DNA of 64,000 nucleotides from Janthinobacterium rivuli (GTDB lineage Bacteria > Pseudomonadota > Gammaproteobacteria > Burkholderiales > Burkholderiaceae_D): the NCBI RefSeq assembly GCF_029690045.1, contig NZ_CP121464.1, positions 3,596,001 through 3,660,000 on the forward strand, in the 5' to 3' direction. This document shows, one piece after another, positions 53,342-62,227 of the stretch (within the stretch, counting starts at the first letter, position 1; each line of letters opens with the position of its first letter). The notes beneath the pieces are model-generated. The model had not been told where the DNA came from. It made no database searches and saw nothing but the letters and a program-made list of their open reading frames with translations. The translations under genes and the position numbers were made by a program.

Positions 53342-53371
53342 TTCCATGCCAGTTTCAGCGCTGGCATGGAA
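53342..53371. terminator. Hairpin after the ankyrin gene
   Basis: TTCCATGCCAG (53342-53352) and CTGGCATGGAA (53361-53371) form a perfect 11-bp stem about 33 bases beyond the ankyrin stop codon. A long T run is missing, so it may terminate weakly or protect the transcript end. Confidence 0.45.
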
Positions 53372-53403
53372 AGTATTGAAATTAATGCATGACTTGCATC
53401 TGC

Positions 53404-54063
53404 TTATTTACGTGCGGCGCGCGCCTTTTGTGCCGCTTCGATGATGGCCACCACGCCGGGCTTGTCGCCCGCCTGGGCAAACTGCACGGCCGTCCAGCCA
53501 TGGTCGCTTTTCAGGCTGGCGTCCGCGCCCCAGGACAGCAGCAGCTTGACGGCGCCCTCCTGCCCTTCGCGGGCGGCAAACATCAGCGGCGTGACGTTGG
53601 CGGGCGCGCGCGCATCGACCACGGCGTCGCGGTCGAGAAAAATCTTCATGATGGGCAAGTCGCCTGCCGAGGCCGCATAGTGCAGCGCCGTCCAGCCGCT
53701 CTGGTTGACCTTGGCGCCCTTGGCCAGCAAGGCGTTCACGGCGTCCTGCTTGTGCTTGTAGGCCGCCATCATCAGCGCCGTGTTGCCATTGGCCGAGCGG
53801 GCTTCGATGTCGATGCCGGGCGCCTCGAGCAGGACCTGGAAAACCCGGTCCGCATCGTCGCGCAAGGCCAGCACCAGGGGAATGTCGCCGCGCTGCGCAT
53901 CAGGCTGGTTCGGATTCACGCCGTCAAGCAGCATGCTGCGCACGCCGCTGACGTTATTCACGGACACTGCGCGGAAGAAAGCGTCCGGTTCCGGCGCAGC
54001 ATGGCTGGCATGGCTGGCGTTGGCGCAGCACAACAGCATCGCCAGCGCGAGTTTTTTCATCAT
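53404..54063 (-). CDS. Exported ankyrin-repeat protein
   Basis: This 219-residue protein has a signal peptide (about 1-19) and about five ankyrin repeats, with the typical NTALMMAAYKHKQDAVNALL, GWTALHYAASAGDLPIMKIF and VTPLMFAAREGQEGAVKLLL units. It probably binds another periplasmic protein. It starts 16 bases after the tatD stop, so both are likely on one transcript. Confidence 0.84.
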   Translation of the reverse strand: MMKKLALAMLLCCANASHASHAAPEPDAFFRAVSVNNVSGVRSMLLDGVNPNQPDAQRGDIPLVLALRDDADRVFQVLLEAPGIDIEARSANGNTALMMAAYKHKQDAVNALLAKGAKVNQSGWTALHYAASAGDLPIMKIFLDRDAVVDARAPANVTPLMFAAREGQEGAVKLLLSWGADASLKSDHGWTAVQFAQAGDKPGVVAIIEAAQKARAARK

Positions 54064-54079
54064 GTCTGACCTTAAGAAG

Positions 54080-54859
54080 TTATGGCAACTGATTGAATAA
54101 CTTGAAGAAATTATCCGTCGTCTGCTTCGCCACCTGGTCCAGCGGTATACCTTTCAGGGTCGACAGGTATTCCGCCACGTGGGCCACGTAGCCGGGTTCG
54201 TTCATGCGGCCGCGGAACGGGACGGGCGCCAGGTACGGCGAATCCGTCTCGATGAGGATGCGCTCGAGCGGCACTTCCAGGGCCACGGCTTGCAAATCCT
54301 TGGCGCTCTTGAACGTGACGATGCCGGAGAACGAAATATAGAAGCCCATGTCGATGGCGGCGCGCGCCACTTCCAGCGATTCAGTAAAGCAATGCATGAC
54401 GCCGGCCACGCCGCCGTCCGACACGCCCGCGCCCTCTTCGCGCATGATGCGTATCGTGTCTTCGCTGGCCGCTCTTGTGTGAATAATCAAGGGCTTACGC
54501 GTGATTCTTGAAGCTTTGATGTGAGTGCGAAAACGCTCGCGCTGCCACTCCAGGTTGCCCGTCAGGCGGAAATAGTCGAGGCCCGTCTCGCCGATGGCGA
54601 TGATCTTCGGATGGTTGGCCAGGCGCACCAGGTCTTCCACGGACGGTTCAGGCGTGTCCTCGTAATCGGGATGCACGCCGACGGAGGCGAAAATGTGCGG
54701 ATACTGCTCGGCCAGGGCCAGCACCTGTGGAAAGTCCGGCAAGTCGACGGACACGCACAAGGCATGGGTCACCTTGTTCTCGGCCATCTTGGCGAGGATC
54801 TCGGGCATGCGAGCAGCCAGCTCGGGGAAATTGATATGGCAATGGGAATCGATATACAT
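54080..54859 (-). CDS. tatD: TatD-family metal-dependent DNase/hydrolase
   Basis: This 259-residue TIM-barrel hydrolase starts with the metal motif DSHCHINF. It has the later GETGLDYFR, PLIIHTR, MHCFTES and ETDSPYLAPVP segments, all with expected metal ligands. TatD-like enzymes are 3'-5' DNases or related hydrolases. ATG 54859 begins the domain directly. The usual betaproteobacterial order holB-(pilZ)-tatD is kept loosely, with other genes inserted. Confidence 0.92.
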   Translation of the reverse strand: MYIDSHCHINFPELAARMPEILAKMAENKVTHALCVSVDLPDFPQVLALAEQYPHIFASVGVHPDYEDTPEPSVEDLVRLANHPKIIAIGETGLDYFRLTGNLEWQRERFRTHIKASRITRKPLIIHTRAASEDTIRIMREEGAGVSDGGVAGVMHCFTESLEVARAAIDMGFYISFSGIVTFKSAKDLQAVALEVPLERILIETDSPYLAPVPFRGRMNEPGYVAHVAEYLSTLKGIPLDQVAKQTTDNFFKLFNQLP

Positions 54860-54945
54860 AAGGCGGGATTGTACCGGAGGGAGCGGAATCTGGCAGGAGG
54901 AAGGTGCAAATCCGTCCTGTTGCTGACGACTCCCGCGTGATCCGC

Positions 54946-55332
54946 CTACTGCCCCTGCGGCGGCTGCCACAGCTCCACCTTGTTGCCTTCGGGATCGATG
55001 ACCCAGCCGAACTGGCCATACTCGGAATCGGGCGCCTTTTCCAGCACGTTGCAGCCTTCGTCGCGCAGGGCTTGCAGCAGCGCGTCGAGGTCGTCGACGC
55101 GGTAGTTGATCATGAAGGACGCCTTGCCGGGCGCGAATTGTTCGTTGTCATTGGCCGCGACGGACCAGATAGTGGTGCCGCCAGTCGGCTTGCCGTCGGC
55201 GTCGGTCCAGCTGAAAGCGGCGCCGCCCCACGGCTGCACGTCGAGGCCCAGGTGGCGCTGGTACCAGGCGCGCAGCGCGGCCGGGTCTTGCGCGTGGAAA
55301 AAGATGCCGCCGATGCCAGTGACTCGCTTCAT
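54946..55332 (-). CDS. VOC-family (glyoxalase-like) protein
   Basis: This 128-residue single-domain protein has the VOC pattern: GIGGIFFHAQDPAALRAWYQRHLGLD at the start and the closing metal strand FGWVIDPEGNKVELWQPP. Many relatives bind a metal and act on glutathione adducts or antibiotics; the substrate here is unknown. Confidence 0.82.
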   Translation of the reverse strand: MKRVTGIGGIFFHAQDPAALRAWYQRHLGLDVQPWGGAAFSWTDADGKPTGGTTIWSVAANDNEQFAPGKASFMINYRVDDLDALLQALRDEGCNVLEKAPDSEYGQFGWVIDPEGNKVELWQPPQGQ

Positions 55333-55484
55333 GCCCGCCTCCGTTGCTGTCCAGTGTCCTGACTGTATCACCGGGGGCCAAGCGTGGCAAACGGGTAAGC
55401 CTGATAGGCAAAAATATTATCAAGATGTATAGTGGCTTGCCGGTGCGCAACCATGGGGTTGCGGCGGATACGTGGAGAGTGTTC

Positions 55485-55830
55485 ATGCTGAAAGTTGCCC
55501 GCCCTTTGATGCTGCTGGCCTGCCTGGCCCTGACAGCGCATGCCCAGGATAACCGCGGCGTGCCCAAGCCTGCCGCCGAGGCGGGCCTGTGCCAGCCCGT
55601 CTGCGCGCCAGGATTGCCGCGCGCAGGCGCAAGGCGCCACGGAAAACGATAGCAGTCCCATCTTGTCGATGAAGCCCAGCAGCAATCCCTACGTCGCGGC
55701 CGGCAGGAATGTCGACGCGCAAGCGGAGCAGCTGCGCCCCACCGAAGCCCAGGCCTTCCGCGCCCGGCGCGCCGAACGCCAGCAAGCGTGCGAAGTGCAA
55801 TACCGCAGTTGCACGCGCGCCTGCGGCTAA
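55485..55830 (+). pseudogene. Frameshifted small exported protein
   Basis: GGAGAG precedes ATG 55485, which opens a good signal peptide (MLKVARPLMLLACLALTAHA) and then QDNRGVPKPAAEAGLCQPVC. That frame soon ends in Arg-rich sequence at 55652. From about 55610 the next frame continues sensibly (RQDCRAQAQGATENDSSP ... RRAERQQACEVQYRSCTRAC) to 55830. A one-base shift near 55605-55612 would give a single protein of about 115 residues with several cysteines. It is either a real mutation or a sequencing error. Function unknown. Confidence 0.55.
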
Positions 55831-55890
55831 GTTCCAAGTGCGCCAATATTCAAAGAATTTGGATTAACTTGACAATGCAAGCGCTTGATT

Positions 55891-56919
55891 TTATTGGCAG
55901 CTGGATGCGTAGTCGAGCAGCATGTCTTCCAGGAACAGCTTCGGCGACAAGGGGTGCTCGGCAATCGCACGGCGCTCATTCGCGGCCTTGATGGCGGCCA
56001 TCAAACGGCTGACATTGATGCGCCCGGCCAGCGCTTCCAGCTCGCGCCGGTGGCGCGGGTAGTAGCGGATGGTGCCGGATAGCTTGACGGAAAACACGTC
56101 GTACAGCCAGCGCTGCAATGACGCAACCAGCGGCGCCAGCGGCGCCTTCTGCAATTTATCGGCCGCCTTCAGGGCCGCTTCCACGCCGGGATTGGCCAGC
56201 ACCTGCAGCAACTGTTCCGTTTCTTCGCGGCCGCCCGATTCGGACTGGGCCAGCGCGGCCAGCGGCGCGCCGCCCTGCTCGCGCAGCCAGCTGTCCGCAT
56301 CGTTCAAGCCTTGTTGCTTGAGCCACGTCAAGGCCTGCTCGTGGCTGGGCATGGGCAAGGCGAATTTGCGGCAGCGCGACAGGATTGTCGGCAGTAAGCG
56401 GTCCAGGCTATTCGAGGCCAGCAGGAACAAAGTGCCCGGCGGCGGCTCTTCCAGGGTTTTCAGCAAGGCGTTCGAGGCCGGCGTATTCAGCGCCTCGGCC
56501 GGGTACAGCACCACCACGCGCAAGCCCTGGCGGTGCGTGGAAATGTTCATGAAGTCGGCCAGGTTGCGGATCTGCTCGATCTTGATGTCTTTCGACGGCG
56601 TCTTGGTCTTGGCGCTTTTCTTCGCGCCTTCGCCCTCTTCGCCGTCGTCCGCCACCTCGTCTTCCAGCGCTTCCGGACGGACCCGGCGGTAATCGGGATG
56701 GTTGCCCTGGCTAAACCAACCGCACGAGGCGCAAGCGCCGCAGGCGTGGCCGTCGGCGCGCACGTCTTCGCACAGCAAAGCTTGCGCGAAATGCTCGATG
56801 AAGTCGGCCTTGCCGATGCCTTGCGCGCCATGGAACAAAATGGCGTGCGGCATGCGCGGACGCAAGGCTTGCAATTGCTGCCAGGCGTCCTGTTGCCACG
56901 GATAGAGAGAACTGGTCAT
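55891..56919 (-). CDS. holB: DNA polymerase III delta-prime subunit
   Basis: This 342-residue clamp-loader subunit has a degenerate P-loop (GAQGIGKAD), zinc-binding cysteines in CEDVRADGHACGACASC, and the sensor region LLKTLEEPPPGTLFLLAS and LLPTILSRC. An acidic then Lys-rich insert (EVADDGEEGEGAKKSAKTK) lies near residue 90, longer than usual. It starts just downstream of tmk, as in related bacteria. Confidence 0.92.
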   Translation of the reverse strand: MTSSLYPWQQDAWQQLQALRPRMPHAILFHGAQGIGKADFIEHFAQALLCEDVRADGHACGACASCGWFSQGNHPDYRRVRPEALEDEVADDGEEGEGAKKSAKTKTPSKDIKIEQIRNLADFMNISTHRQGLRVVVLYPAEALNTPASNALLKTLEEPPPGTLFLLASNSLDRLLPTILSRCRKFALPMPSHEQALTWLKQQGLNDADSWLREQGGAPLAALAQSESGGREETEQLLQVLANPGVEAALKAADKLQKAPLAPLVASLQRWLYDVFSVKLSGTIRYYPRHRRELEALAGRINVSRLMAAIKAANERRAIAEHPLSPKLFLEDMLLDYASSCQ

Positions 56920-56933
56920 TTTATTCTTTTAAA

Positions 56934-57575
56934 TCAGCGTATTACAGGGCTTTGTTCGAGCAAAATATCCAGCAGTTTTGCCAGCTGTACTTGAATATCG
57001 CCAATGCTTTGCGTGGAATCGATGATGCGGAAGCGTTCCGGGAACTGGGCCGCGCGGCGCAGGTACTCGTTGCGCGTGGCGGCAAAGAAGTCGGCCTGCT
57101 CCTGCTCGAACTTGTCGAGCGCGCGCGTGGCATCCAGGCGGGCTCTGGCGACAGCCAGCGGCACGTCGAACAGGAATGTCAGGTCCGGCTGCAAGTGCGG
57201 GTGCACCCATGCTTCCAGCGCTTCCATCTTGCCCAAGTCCATGCCGCGTCCGCCGCCCTGGTAGGCAAAGCTGGCATCGCTAAACCGGTCGGAAATGACC
57301 CACTCGCCCCGTTCCAGGGCGGGTGCGATGACTTGCGCGATGTGTTCGCGGCGGCTGGCGAACATCAGCAAGGCTTCCGTTTCCAGGTGCATTTTTTCAT
57401 GCAGCAGCAGTTCGCGCAGCTTTTCGCCCAGGCTGGTGCCGCCCGGTTCGCGCGATGAAACGAGGCTCACGCCCCGCTGCCGCAGGTAGTCGGTCACAAA
57501 GCCGATATGCGTCGACTTGCCCGCGCCATCGATGCCTTCGAAGGTGATGAAGCGGGGTTGATAGTGTTGTGTCAT
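56934..57575 (-). CDS. tmk: Thymidylate kinase
   Basis: This 213-residue enzyme phosphorylates dTMP to dTDP. The P-loop is [11 protein letters not shown] (about 12-22), followed by [16 protein letters not shown] and the [16 protein letters not shown] lid-proximal region. It lies between mltG and holB on the same strand, 14 bases before holB, in the conserved gene order. Confidence 0.95.
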   Translation of the reverse strand: MTQHYQPRFITFEGIDGAGKSTHIGFVTDYLRQRGVSLVSSREPGGTSLGEKLRELLLHEKMHLETEALLMFASRREHIAQVIAPALERGEWVISDRFSDASFAYQGGGRGMDLGKMEALEAWVHPHLQPDLTFLFDVPLAVARARLDATRALDKFEQEQADFFAATRNEYLRRAAQFPERFRIIDSTQSIGDIQVQLAKLLDILLEQSPVIR

Positions 57576-57599
57576 GAAACTCTTAATCTTGTAATGATA

Positions 57600-58586
57600 T
57601 TAACGCTGATACTGATTCACGGCGCGGTTATGGTCAGGCAAATTGGCCGAGAACTGGCTGGTGCCATCTCCGCGCGCGACGAAATACAGCGCCTGCGTGC
57701 GGGCCGGCGCCAGCGCCGCCGTCAGCGATTGCGCGCCAGCCAGGGCGATCGGCGTGGGCGGCAAGCCGCCGCGCGTGTAGGTATTGTAAGGGGTGTCCGC
57801 TTCCAGGTCGCGTTTGCGGATCTTGCCTTGGTAGTTATCGCCCATGCCATAGATCACGGTCGGGTCCGTCTGCAGCAGCATGCCTGTTTTCAAGCGGTTG
57901 ACGAACACGCCGGCGATCATCGCGCGCTCGGACTTTTGCCCCGTTTCTTTTTCCACGATGGAAGCCATGATCAGCGCCTCGTACGGGTTTTTATATGGCA
58001 AGGCCGGATCGCGCTTGTCCCACGCTTCGGAAAGGCGGCCGATCATGGCCGTGTGCGCCTGCCTGAAAATCTGCATTTCGCTGGCGCCCTTGGCAAACAA
58101 ATATGTATCCGGGAAGAACAAGCCTTCCGGGTGCACGTATTCCGGGCTGATCTTCGCCATCAGCTCCTTGTCGGACAGGCCCACGGTATCGTGCTTGAGG
58201 CCAGGGTGATTCGCCATCGCCAGGCGCATCTGCTTGAAGGTCCAGCCTTCGATGATGGTCAGCGACTCTTGCGCGAATTCGCCGCGCGCCAGCTGCGTGA
58301 TCAGACGCTGCGGCGTGGTGCCCGGTTTCAACTCATAGGAACCGGCCTTGATCTTCGAGGTCTTGCCTTCGATGCGCGCCAGCATGTTGAACAGGATGGG
58401 CACGATGGGCACGCCCGCGTCCGCGATCTGCTGGCCGGCCGCATGCGCACCGCTGCCCGGCGCGATCGTAAACGGGATCGCCTCGCCGTCCGTGGTGATG
58501 GGCTGCTGCGCCCAATACACAAAAGTACCGCCGACGCCGATGGCGGCGATGACTGAGCTGACTACAAGTTTTTTAAAAAAAGCCAT
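57600..58586 (-). CDS. mltG: Endolytic murein transglycosylase
   Basis: This 328-residue inner-membrane protein has one N-terminal helix (about 7-26), a LysM-like region and a YceG catalytic domain with the active-site glutamate in ASIVEKETG. NPYEALIMAS, LLQTDPTVIYG and NTYTRGGLPPTPIA are family landmarks. It cuts nascent peptidoglycan and sets glycan length. ATG 58586 starts directly at the membrane helix. Confidence 0.94.
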   Translation of the reverse strand: MAFFKKLVVSSVIAAIGVGGTFVYWAQQPITTDGEAIPFTIAPGSGAHAAGQQIADAGVPIVPILFNMLARIEGKTSKIKAGSYELKPGTTPQRLITQLARGEFAQESLTIIEGWTFKQMRLAMANHPGLKHDTVGLSDKELMAKISPEYVHPEGLFFPDTYLFAKGASEMQIFRQAHTAMIGRLSEAWDKRDPALPYKNPYEALIMASIVEKETGQKSERAMIAGVFVNRLKTGMLLQTDPTVIYGMGDNYQGKIRKRDLEADTPYNTYTRGGLPPTPIALAGAQSLTAALAPARTQALYFVARGDGTSQFSANLPDHNRAVNQYQR

Positions 58587-58762
58587 TGTTCCGATTCTTG
58601 TGATGCGCTCGCTGGCGGGCAACGCGCGCTTGTTATGATCGTTCATTTGTGAAGCAAGTCCGCGCAAAGCGGCGCCAACACTGGCAATCTTGCCGCTGCC
58701 GACGCAATTTGCGCGACATCACTATAATGAACCCGTAATGATAATGCTTAATCGCTGATCTA

Positions 58763-59878
58763 ATGGAAATTATGAATAACTGGAATCAATTTTTAACCGC
58801 CCAAGGCGCCCGCCCCGTTGCCATCGATGGCGCGCCTGACGGCACTGCCCCCATCGCCGCCGCCCCTATCCATGATTTCGGCCAGTCCCTGACAGTGCCC
58901 CAGCTGCAAGAAGGTTTTGTCGCGGCCATCACGGACCAGGGCTTGATCGGCTTGAACGGCGACGAGGCAGCCAGTTTCCTGCACGGCCAGCTGACCAACG
59001 ACGTGGAACACCTGAGCCAGGAGCAAGTGCGCCTGGCCGGCTACTGCACGCCGAAGGGCCGCTTGCTGGCCAGTTTCCTGATGTGGCGCAACGCCACCAC
59101 CATTTATCTGCAATTGCCGCGCACCATACAGCCAGCTATCCAGAAGCGGCTGCAAATGTTCGTGCTGCGCGCCAAGGCCAAGCTGCACGATGCGTCCTTT
59201 GATGACACCAATCAAGTCGTTCTGGGCCTCGGCGGCCAAAAGGCCAGCGCGGCCCTGTCCGCCTGGTTCCCCACGCTGCCCGCCACGCCGTTCAGCAAGG
59301 TCGAGCATGAGTTGGGTACCCTGCTGCGCGTGGCCGATGCCTTTGGCAGCGCCCGCTATGAATGGCTGACGTCTGCCGCCACGGCGCGCGACGTGTGGCC
59401 CCCATTGACGCAACAGCTGGCCAAGGGAGGCAATGACGCCTGGCAATTGTCAGAGATCCACGCGGGCATCCCGCAGATCACGGCCGCGACGCAAGAACAA
59501 TTCGTGCCGCAGATGGTCAACTTCGAGCTGCTGGGCGGCGTCAATTTCAAGAAAGGCTGCTACCCGGGCCAGGAAATCGTCGCGCGCAGCCAGTATCTGG
59601 GCAAGCTCAAGCGCCGCACCACCCTCGTCAGCATTGCCGATCCATCGGTCGTGGCCGGCGGCGAACTATTCGCCGTCAGCGACCCCGAGCAGCCTTGCGG
59701 CATGGTCGTCAACGCCGCGCCCAACGGCGTGGGCGGCATCGACGCCCTCGTTGAAATGAAGCTGGGCGCCATCGAAGAAGGTGCCAGCGCCGCCGGCGCC
59801 GTGCGCTACGGCACAGCCCAGGGCGCCGCCGTGCAATTCCTGACCATGCCTTACGTGCTAGACGCACTCGACTTGTGA
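58763..59878 (+). CDS. ygfZ: Folate-binding iron-sulfur maintenance protein YgfZ
   Basis: This protein of 371 residues (368 if the ATG at 58772 is used) has the GcvT-like fold and the family signature KKGCYPGQEIVARSQYLG, with the essential cysteine near residue 266. YgfZ, with tetrahydrofolate, supports repair or assembly of certain iron-sulfur enzymes. It is divergent from mltG, and DUF4936 follows after 7 bases. Confidence 0.93.
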   Translation: MEIMNNWNQFLTAQGARPVAIDGAPDGTAPIAAAPIHDFGQSLTVPQLQEGFVAAITDQGLIGLNGDEAASFLHGQLTNDVEHLSQEQVRLAGYCTPKGRLLASFLMWRNATTIYLQLPRTIQPAIQKRLQMFVLRAKAKLHDASFDDTNQVVLGLGGQKASAALSAWFPTLPATPFSKVEHELGTLLRVADAFGSARYEWLTSAATARDVWPPLTQQLAKGGNDAWQLSEIHAGIPQITAATQEQFVPQMVNFELLGGVNFKKGCYPGQEIVARSQYLGKLKRRTTLVSIADPSVVAGGELFAVSDPEQPCGMVVNAAPNGVGGIDALVEMKLGAIEEGASAAGAVRYGTAQGAAVQFLTMPYVLDALDL

Positions 59879-59885
59879 GAATGCC

Positions 59886-60176
59886 ATGAAAGATCTGTAC
59901 GTTTACTATCAGGTAAAAGAAGAGTACGCTCAGGCGCTGGAAGCCCGGGTGCGCGCCTTGCAAACCAAGCTGGCGGCCGCCTCAGGCGTGGCGCCGCAAC
60001 TCAAGCGCCGTCCTGACGCCAAGGATGGCTTGCAGACGTGGATGGAAATTTATCCCGTCGTCGGCGAAGGCTTTACGGAACTGCTGGCCAGCGCAGCCGA
60101 CGAAGCGGGCTTGCTGTCATTGACGGCCGGCGCGCGCCATACGGAAGTGTTCATGGATTTGCCTCCATGTGCCTGA
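59886..60176 (+). CDS. DUF4936 family protein
   Basis: A 96-residue soluble protein with the pattern MKDLYVYYQVKEEYAQALEA, LKRRPDAKDGLQTWMEIY and a final ARHTEVFMDLPPC, matching DUF4936. It overlaps the following NRDE gene by 10 bases. Family function is unknown; its steady place after ygfZ in related bacteria suggests a housekeeping role. Confidence 0.78.
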   Translation: MKDLYVYYQVKEEYAQALEARVRALQTKLAAASGVAPQLKRRPDAKDGLQTWMEIYPVVGEGFTELLASAADEAGLLSLTAGARHTEVFMDLPPCA

Positions 60177-60904
60177 TCGTTTTTGCCTGGAAAGTCAATC
60201 CGCACATCCCGCTGATTGCCGCCGCCAACCGCGACGAATTCTATGAACGCGCCAGCGCCCCCGCCGGCGCCTGGCCCGAACACCCGCAAGTGTATGCGGG
60301 CCGCGACCTGCAGGCGGGCGGCAGCTGGATGGGCATCACCCAAGCCGGCGCCGGCAGCTCGCGCTTTGCCGCCATCACGAATATCCGCAGCCCGCAAGAC
60401 CGCAACCCGGACGCCCCTTCGCGCGGCGCCCTCGTAGCCGACTACCTGGCTGGCAACATGTCGCCGCAAGACTACATCGCGCAAATCCGCCCCGGCTGCA
60501 AAGCCTACAACGGTTTTAACCTGGTGCTGGGCGACGCGGACACCCTGATCTGGTTTTCCAACCGCGGCGATGGCGATGCGCGCAATGGCCAGCCATTGGA
60601 ACCTGGCATCTACGGCCTGTCGAACGCCCTGCTCGACGCGCCATGGCCGAAGGTCCTGAAGACCAAGGCCCAGTTCGCCAGTTTGCTGTGCCAGGGCGCG
60701 CCCGACGAAGCGTATTTCGACATGCTGGCCGACACCACGCGTGCGCCCGACTTCCGCTTGCCGGACACGGGCGTGCCACTCGACCTCGAGCGCGTGCTGT
60801 CCGCCGTCTGCATCGAAACGCCGGGCTACGGCACGCGCACCTCCACCGTCGTCAAATTGTTTCGGGATTCTCCTGGCGAATTGCATGAGCTGGTGATTCA
60901 ATAA
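60167..60904 (+). CDS. NRDE/TANGO2-family protein
   Basis: This 245-residue protein begins MCLIVFAW, where the Cys could become the N-terminal nucleophile, and has the family motif AAANRDEFYERAS at about residues 19-31. AGRDLQAGGSWMGI and YGLSNALLDAPWPKV are also typical. Eukaryotic TANGO2 is linked to heme and lipid metabolism; the bacterial role is unclear. Confidence 0.86.
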   Translation: MCLIVFAWKVNPHIPLIAAANRDEFYERASAPAGAWPEHPQVYAGRDLQAGGSWMGITQAGAGSSRFAAITNIRSPQDRNPDAPSRGALVADYLAGNMSPQDYIAQIRPGCKAYNGFNLVLGDADTLIWFSNRGDGDARNGQPLEPGIYGLSNALLDAPWPKVLKTKAQFASLLCQGAPDEAYFDMLADTTRAPDFRLPDTGVPLDLERVLSAVCIETPGYGTRTSTVVKLFRDSPGELHELVIQ

Positions 60905-60920
60905 CGCCACCTTGCATCAT

Positions 60921-61039
60921 GCGTAGGTCGGGTTAGCGCGCAAGCGCGTAAGCCGACAACACCAGCGCCCTCAACCGGCATCACCACCGTCCACGATGTC
61001 GGATTACGCGCCCCTGCGGCGCGCTAATCCGACCTACGC
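60921..61039. repeat. Dispersed REP-like element, copy D
   Basis: GCGTAGGTC opens and GACCTACGC closes the element as perfect 9-bp inverted ends. Inside are CGTAAGCCGACA and ATGTCGGATTACGCG in inverted order. The intervening 30 bases differ from the other copies, so only the arms are conserved. Confidence 0.78.
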
Positions 61040-61088
61040 AAGCTTCCCCTCTCTTCATCAAAAACTCACTCGACATCCGCTCGCACAA

Positions 61089-61120
61089 AAAAGAAAGCGC
61101 TTGCGCAAGCGCTTTCTTTT
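61089..61120. promoter_or_regulatory. Perfect 32-bp palindrome, candidate LacI-family operator
   Basis: AAAAGAAAGCGCTTGC (61089-61104) is exactly mirrored by its complement to 61120. It contains two copies of the palindromic core AAGCGCTT (61095-61102, 61107-61114), a typical centre of LacI/PurR-family operators. It sits 80 bases before the LacI-family start, so autoregulation is likely. It could also act as a terminator for the NRDE gene through its T-rich ends. Confidence 0.65.
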
Positions 61121-61200
61121 GTTTACGATAGCTTCAATCGCGGCGACACAGCCGCACACTATCGCAGTACACAATAATAATAAAAACCTCAGGAGACACC

Positions 61201-62208
61201 ATGGCCACCATGGAAGATGTAGCGCGGGCGGCGGACGTATCGCTGTCGACCGTCTCGCACGTAGTCAACGGCACCCGCAAGGTCAGCCCGAAAACCGTCG
61301 CCGCCGTCAATGCGGCCATGCAGCAGATCGGCTATGTGCCGAACATGCTGGCGCGCGCGCTGGCCGGCTCCTCGTCGGGCACCATCGGCGTGGCCATTTC
61401 CGCCTTCACCAATCATTACTTCAGTGAAACCGTGCGCGCCATCGAGGCGGCCTGCACGCGCCATGGCTTGATGATGCTGTTTTCTGATACGCATGACGAT
61501 CCCGAGCAGGAACTCAAAGTGGTACAGAACTTGCACCAGCGCCGGGTCGACGGCATCGTGCTGGCGCCGTCCGGCGATCCGCACAACCGCGCCCTCGACT
61601 ATTTGACCAGCAACAAGATCGCTTCCGTGCTGGTCGACCGCATGTCGCCACAACCGTTCGACCAGGTGGGCGTGGAAAACATCGAGGCGACGGCAGAACT
61701 GGTCAGCCACCTGATCACGGCCCACGGCCACCGCCGCATCGGCTTCATCGCGGGCGCGCCCGGCCTGTCCACGACGCACGAGCGTATCGACGGCTACCGC
61801 CTGGCCTTGCAGCGCGCCAATATCGCGTTTGACCCGGAACTGCTGCGCTCGGGCGACTCCAACCTCGAGCGCAGCGGCGCGGCCACCCGCGAATTGCTGG
61901 CCTTGCCTGCCGGACAGCGCCCGACCGCCATTGTGGCCGGCAATAACTTGATGACCATCGGCACCATGCATGCCTTGCGCGACGCGCACATTGCGGTACC
62001 GCAAGACGTCGCGCTGGCTGGCTTCGATGATTTCGACTGGGCCGATTACTTCAGCCCCCGCCTGACCGTGATGGCGCAGCCGCTCGAAGAGCTGGGCGCC
62101 ATGGCCGTCGACCTGCTGATCGAGCGCATCGCCCATCCCGGCCGTGCCCAGCACGTGCAGCGCCTGTCGCCGACCTTGCGCGTACGCAATTCCTGCGGCT
62201 GCCCCTGA
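61201..62208 (+). CDS. LacI-family transcriptional regulator of pentose genes
   Basis: This 335-residue repressor has a LacI HTH (MEDVARAADVSLSTVSHVVNG, with the hinge helix PNMLARALA) and a sugar-binding domain (GTIGVAISAFTNHYFSETVRA; VALAGFDDFDWADYFSP). It precedes xylB by 19 bases and tal, so it likely responds to a pentose or pentitol. The strong palindrome upstream is the expected binding site. Confidence 0.88.
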   Translation: MATMEDVARAADVSLSTVSHVVNGTRKVSPKTVAAVNAAMQQIGYVPNMLARALAGSSSGTIGVAISAFTNHYFSETVRAIEAACTRHGLMMLFSDTHDDPEQELKVVQNLHQRRVDGIVLAPSGDPHNRALDYLTSNKIASVLVDRMSPQPFDQVGVENIEATAELVSHLITAHGHRRIGFIAGAPGLSTTHERIDGYRLALQRANIAFDPELLRSGDSNLERSGAATRELLALPAGQRPTAIVAGNNLMTIGTMHALRDAHIAVPQDVALAGFDDFDWADYFSPRLTVMAQPLEELGAMAVDLLIERIAHPGRAQHVQRLSPTLRVRNSCGCP

Positions 62209-62227
62209 CCTTTTACAGTAAATCAAC

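Noticed and set aside
55879..55886. AAGCGCTT core like the LacI operator, downstream of holB
   Set aside because: A single 8-bp palindrome with no regulated gene nearby; likely chance.
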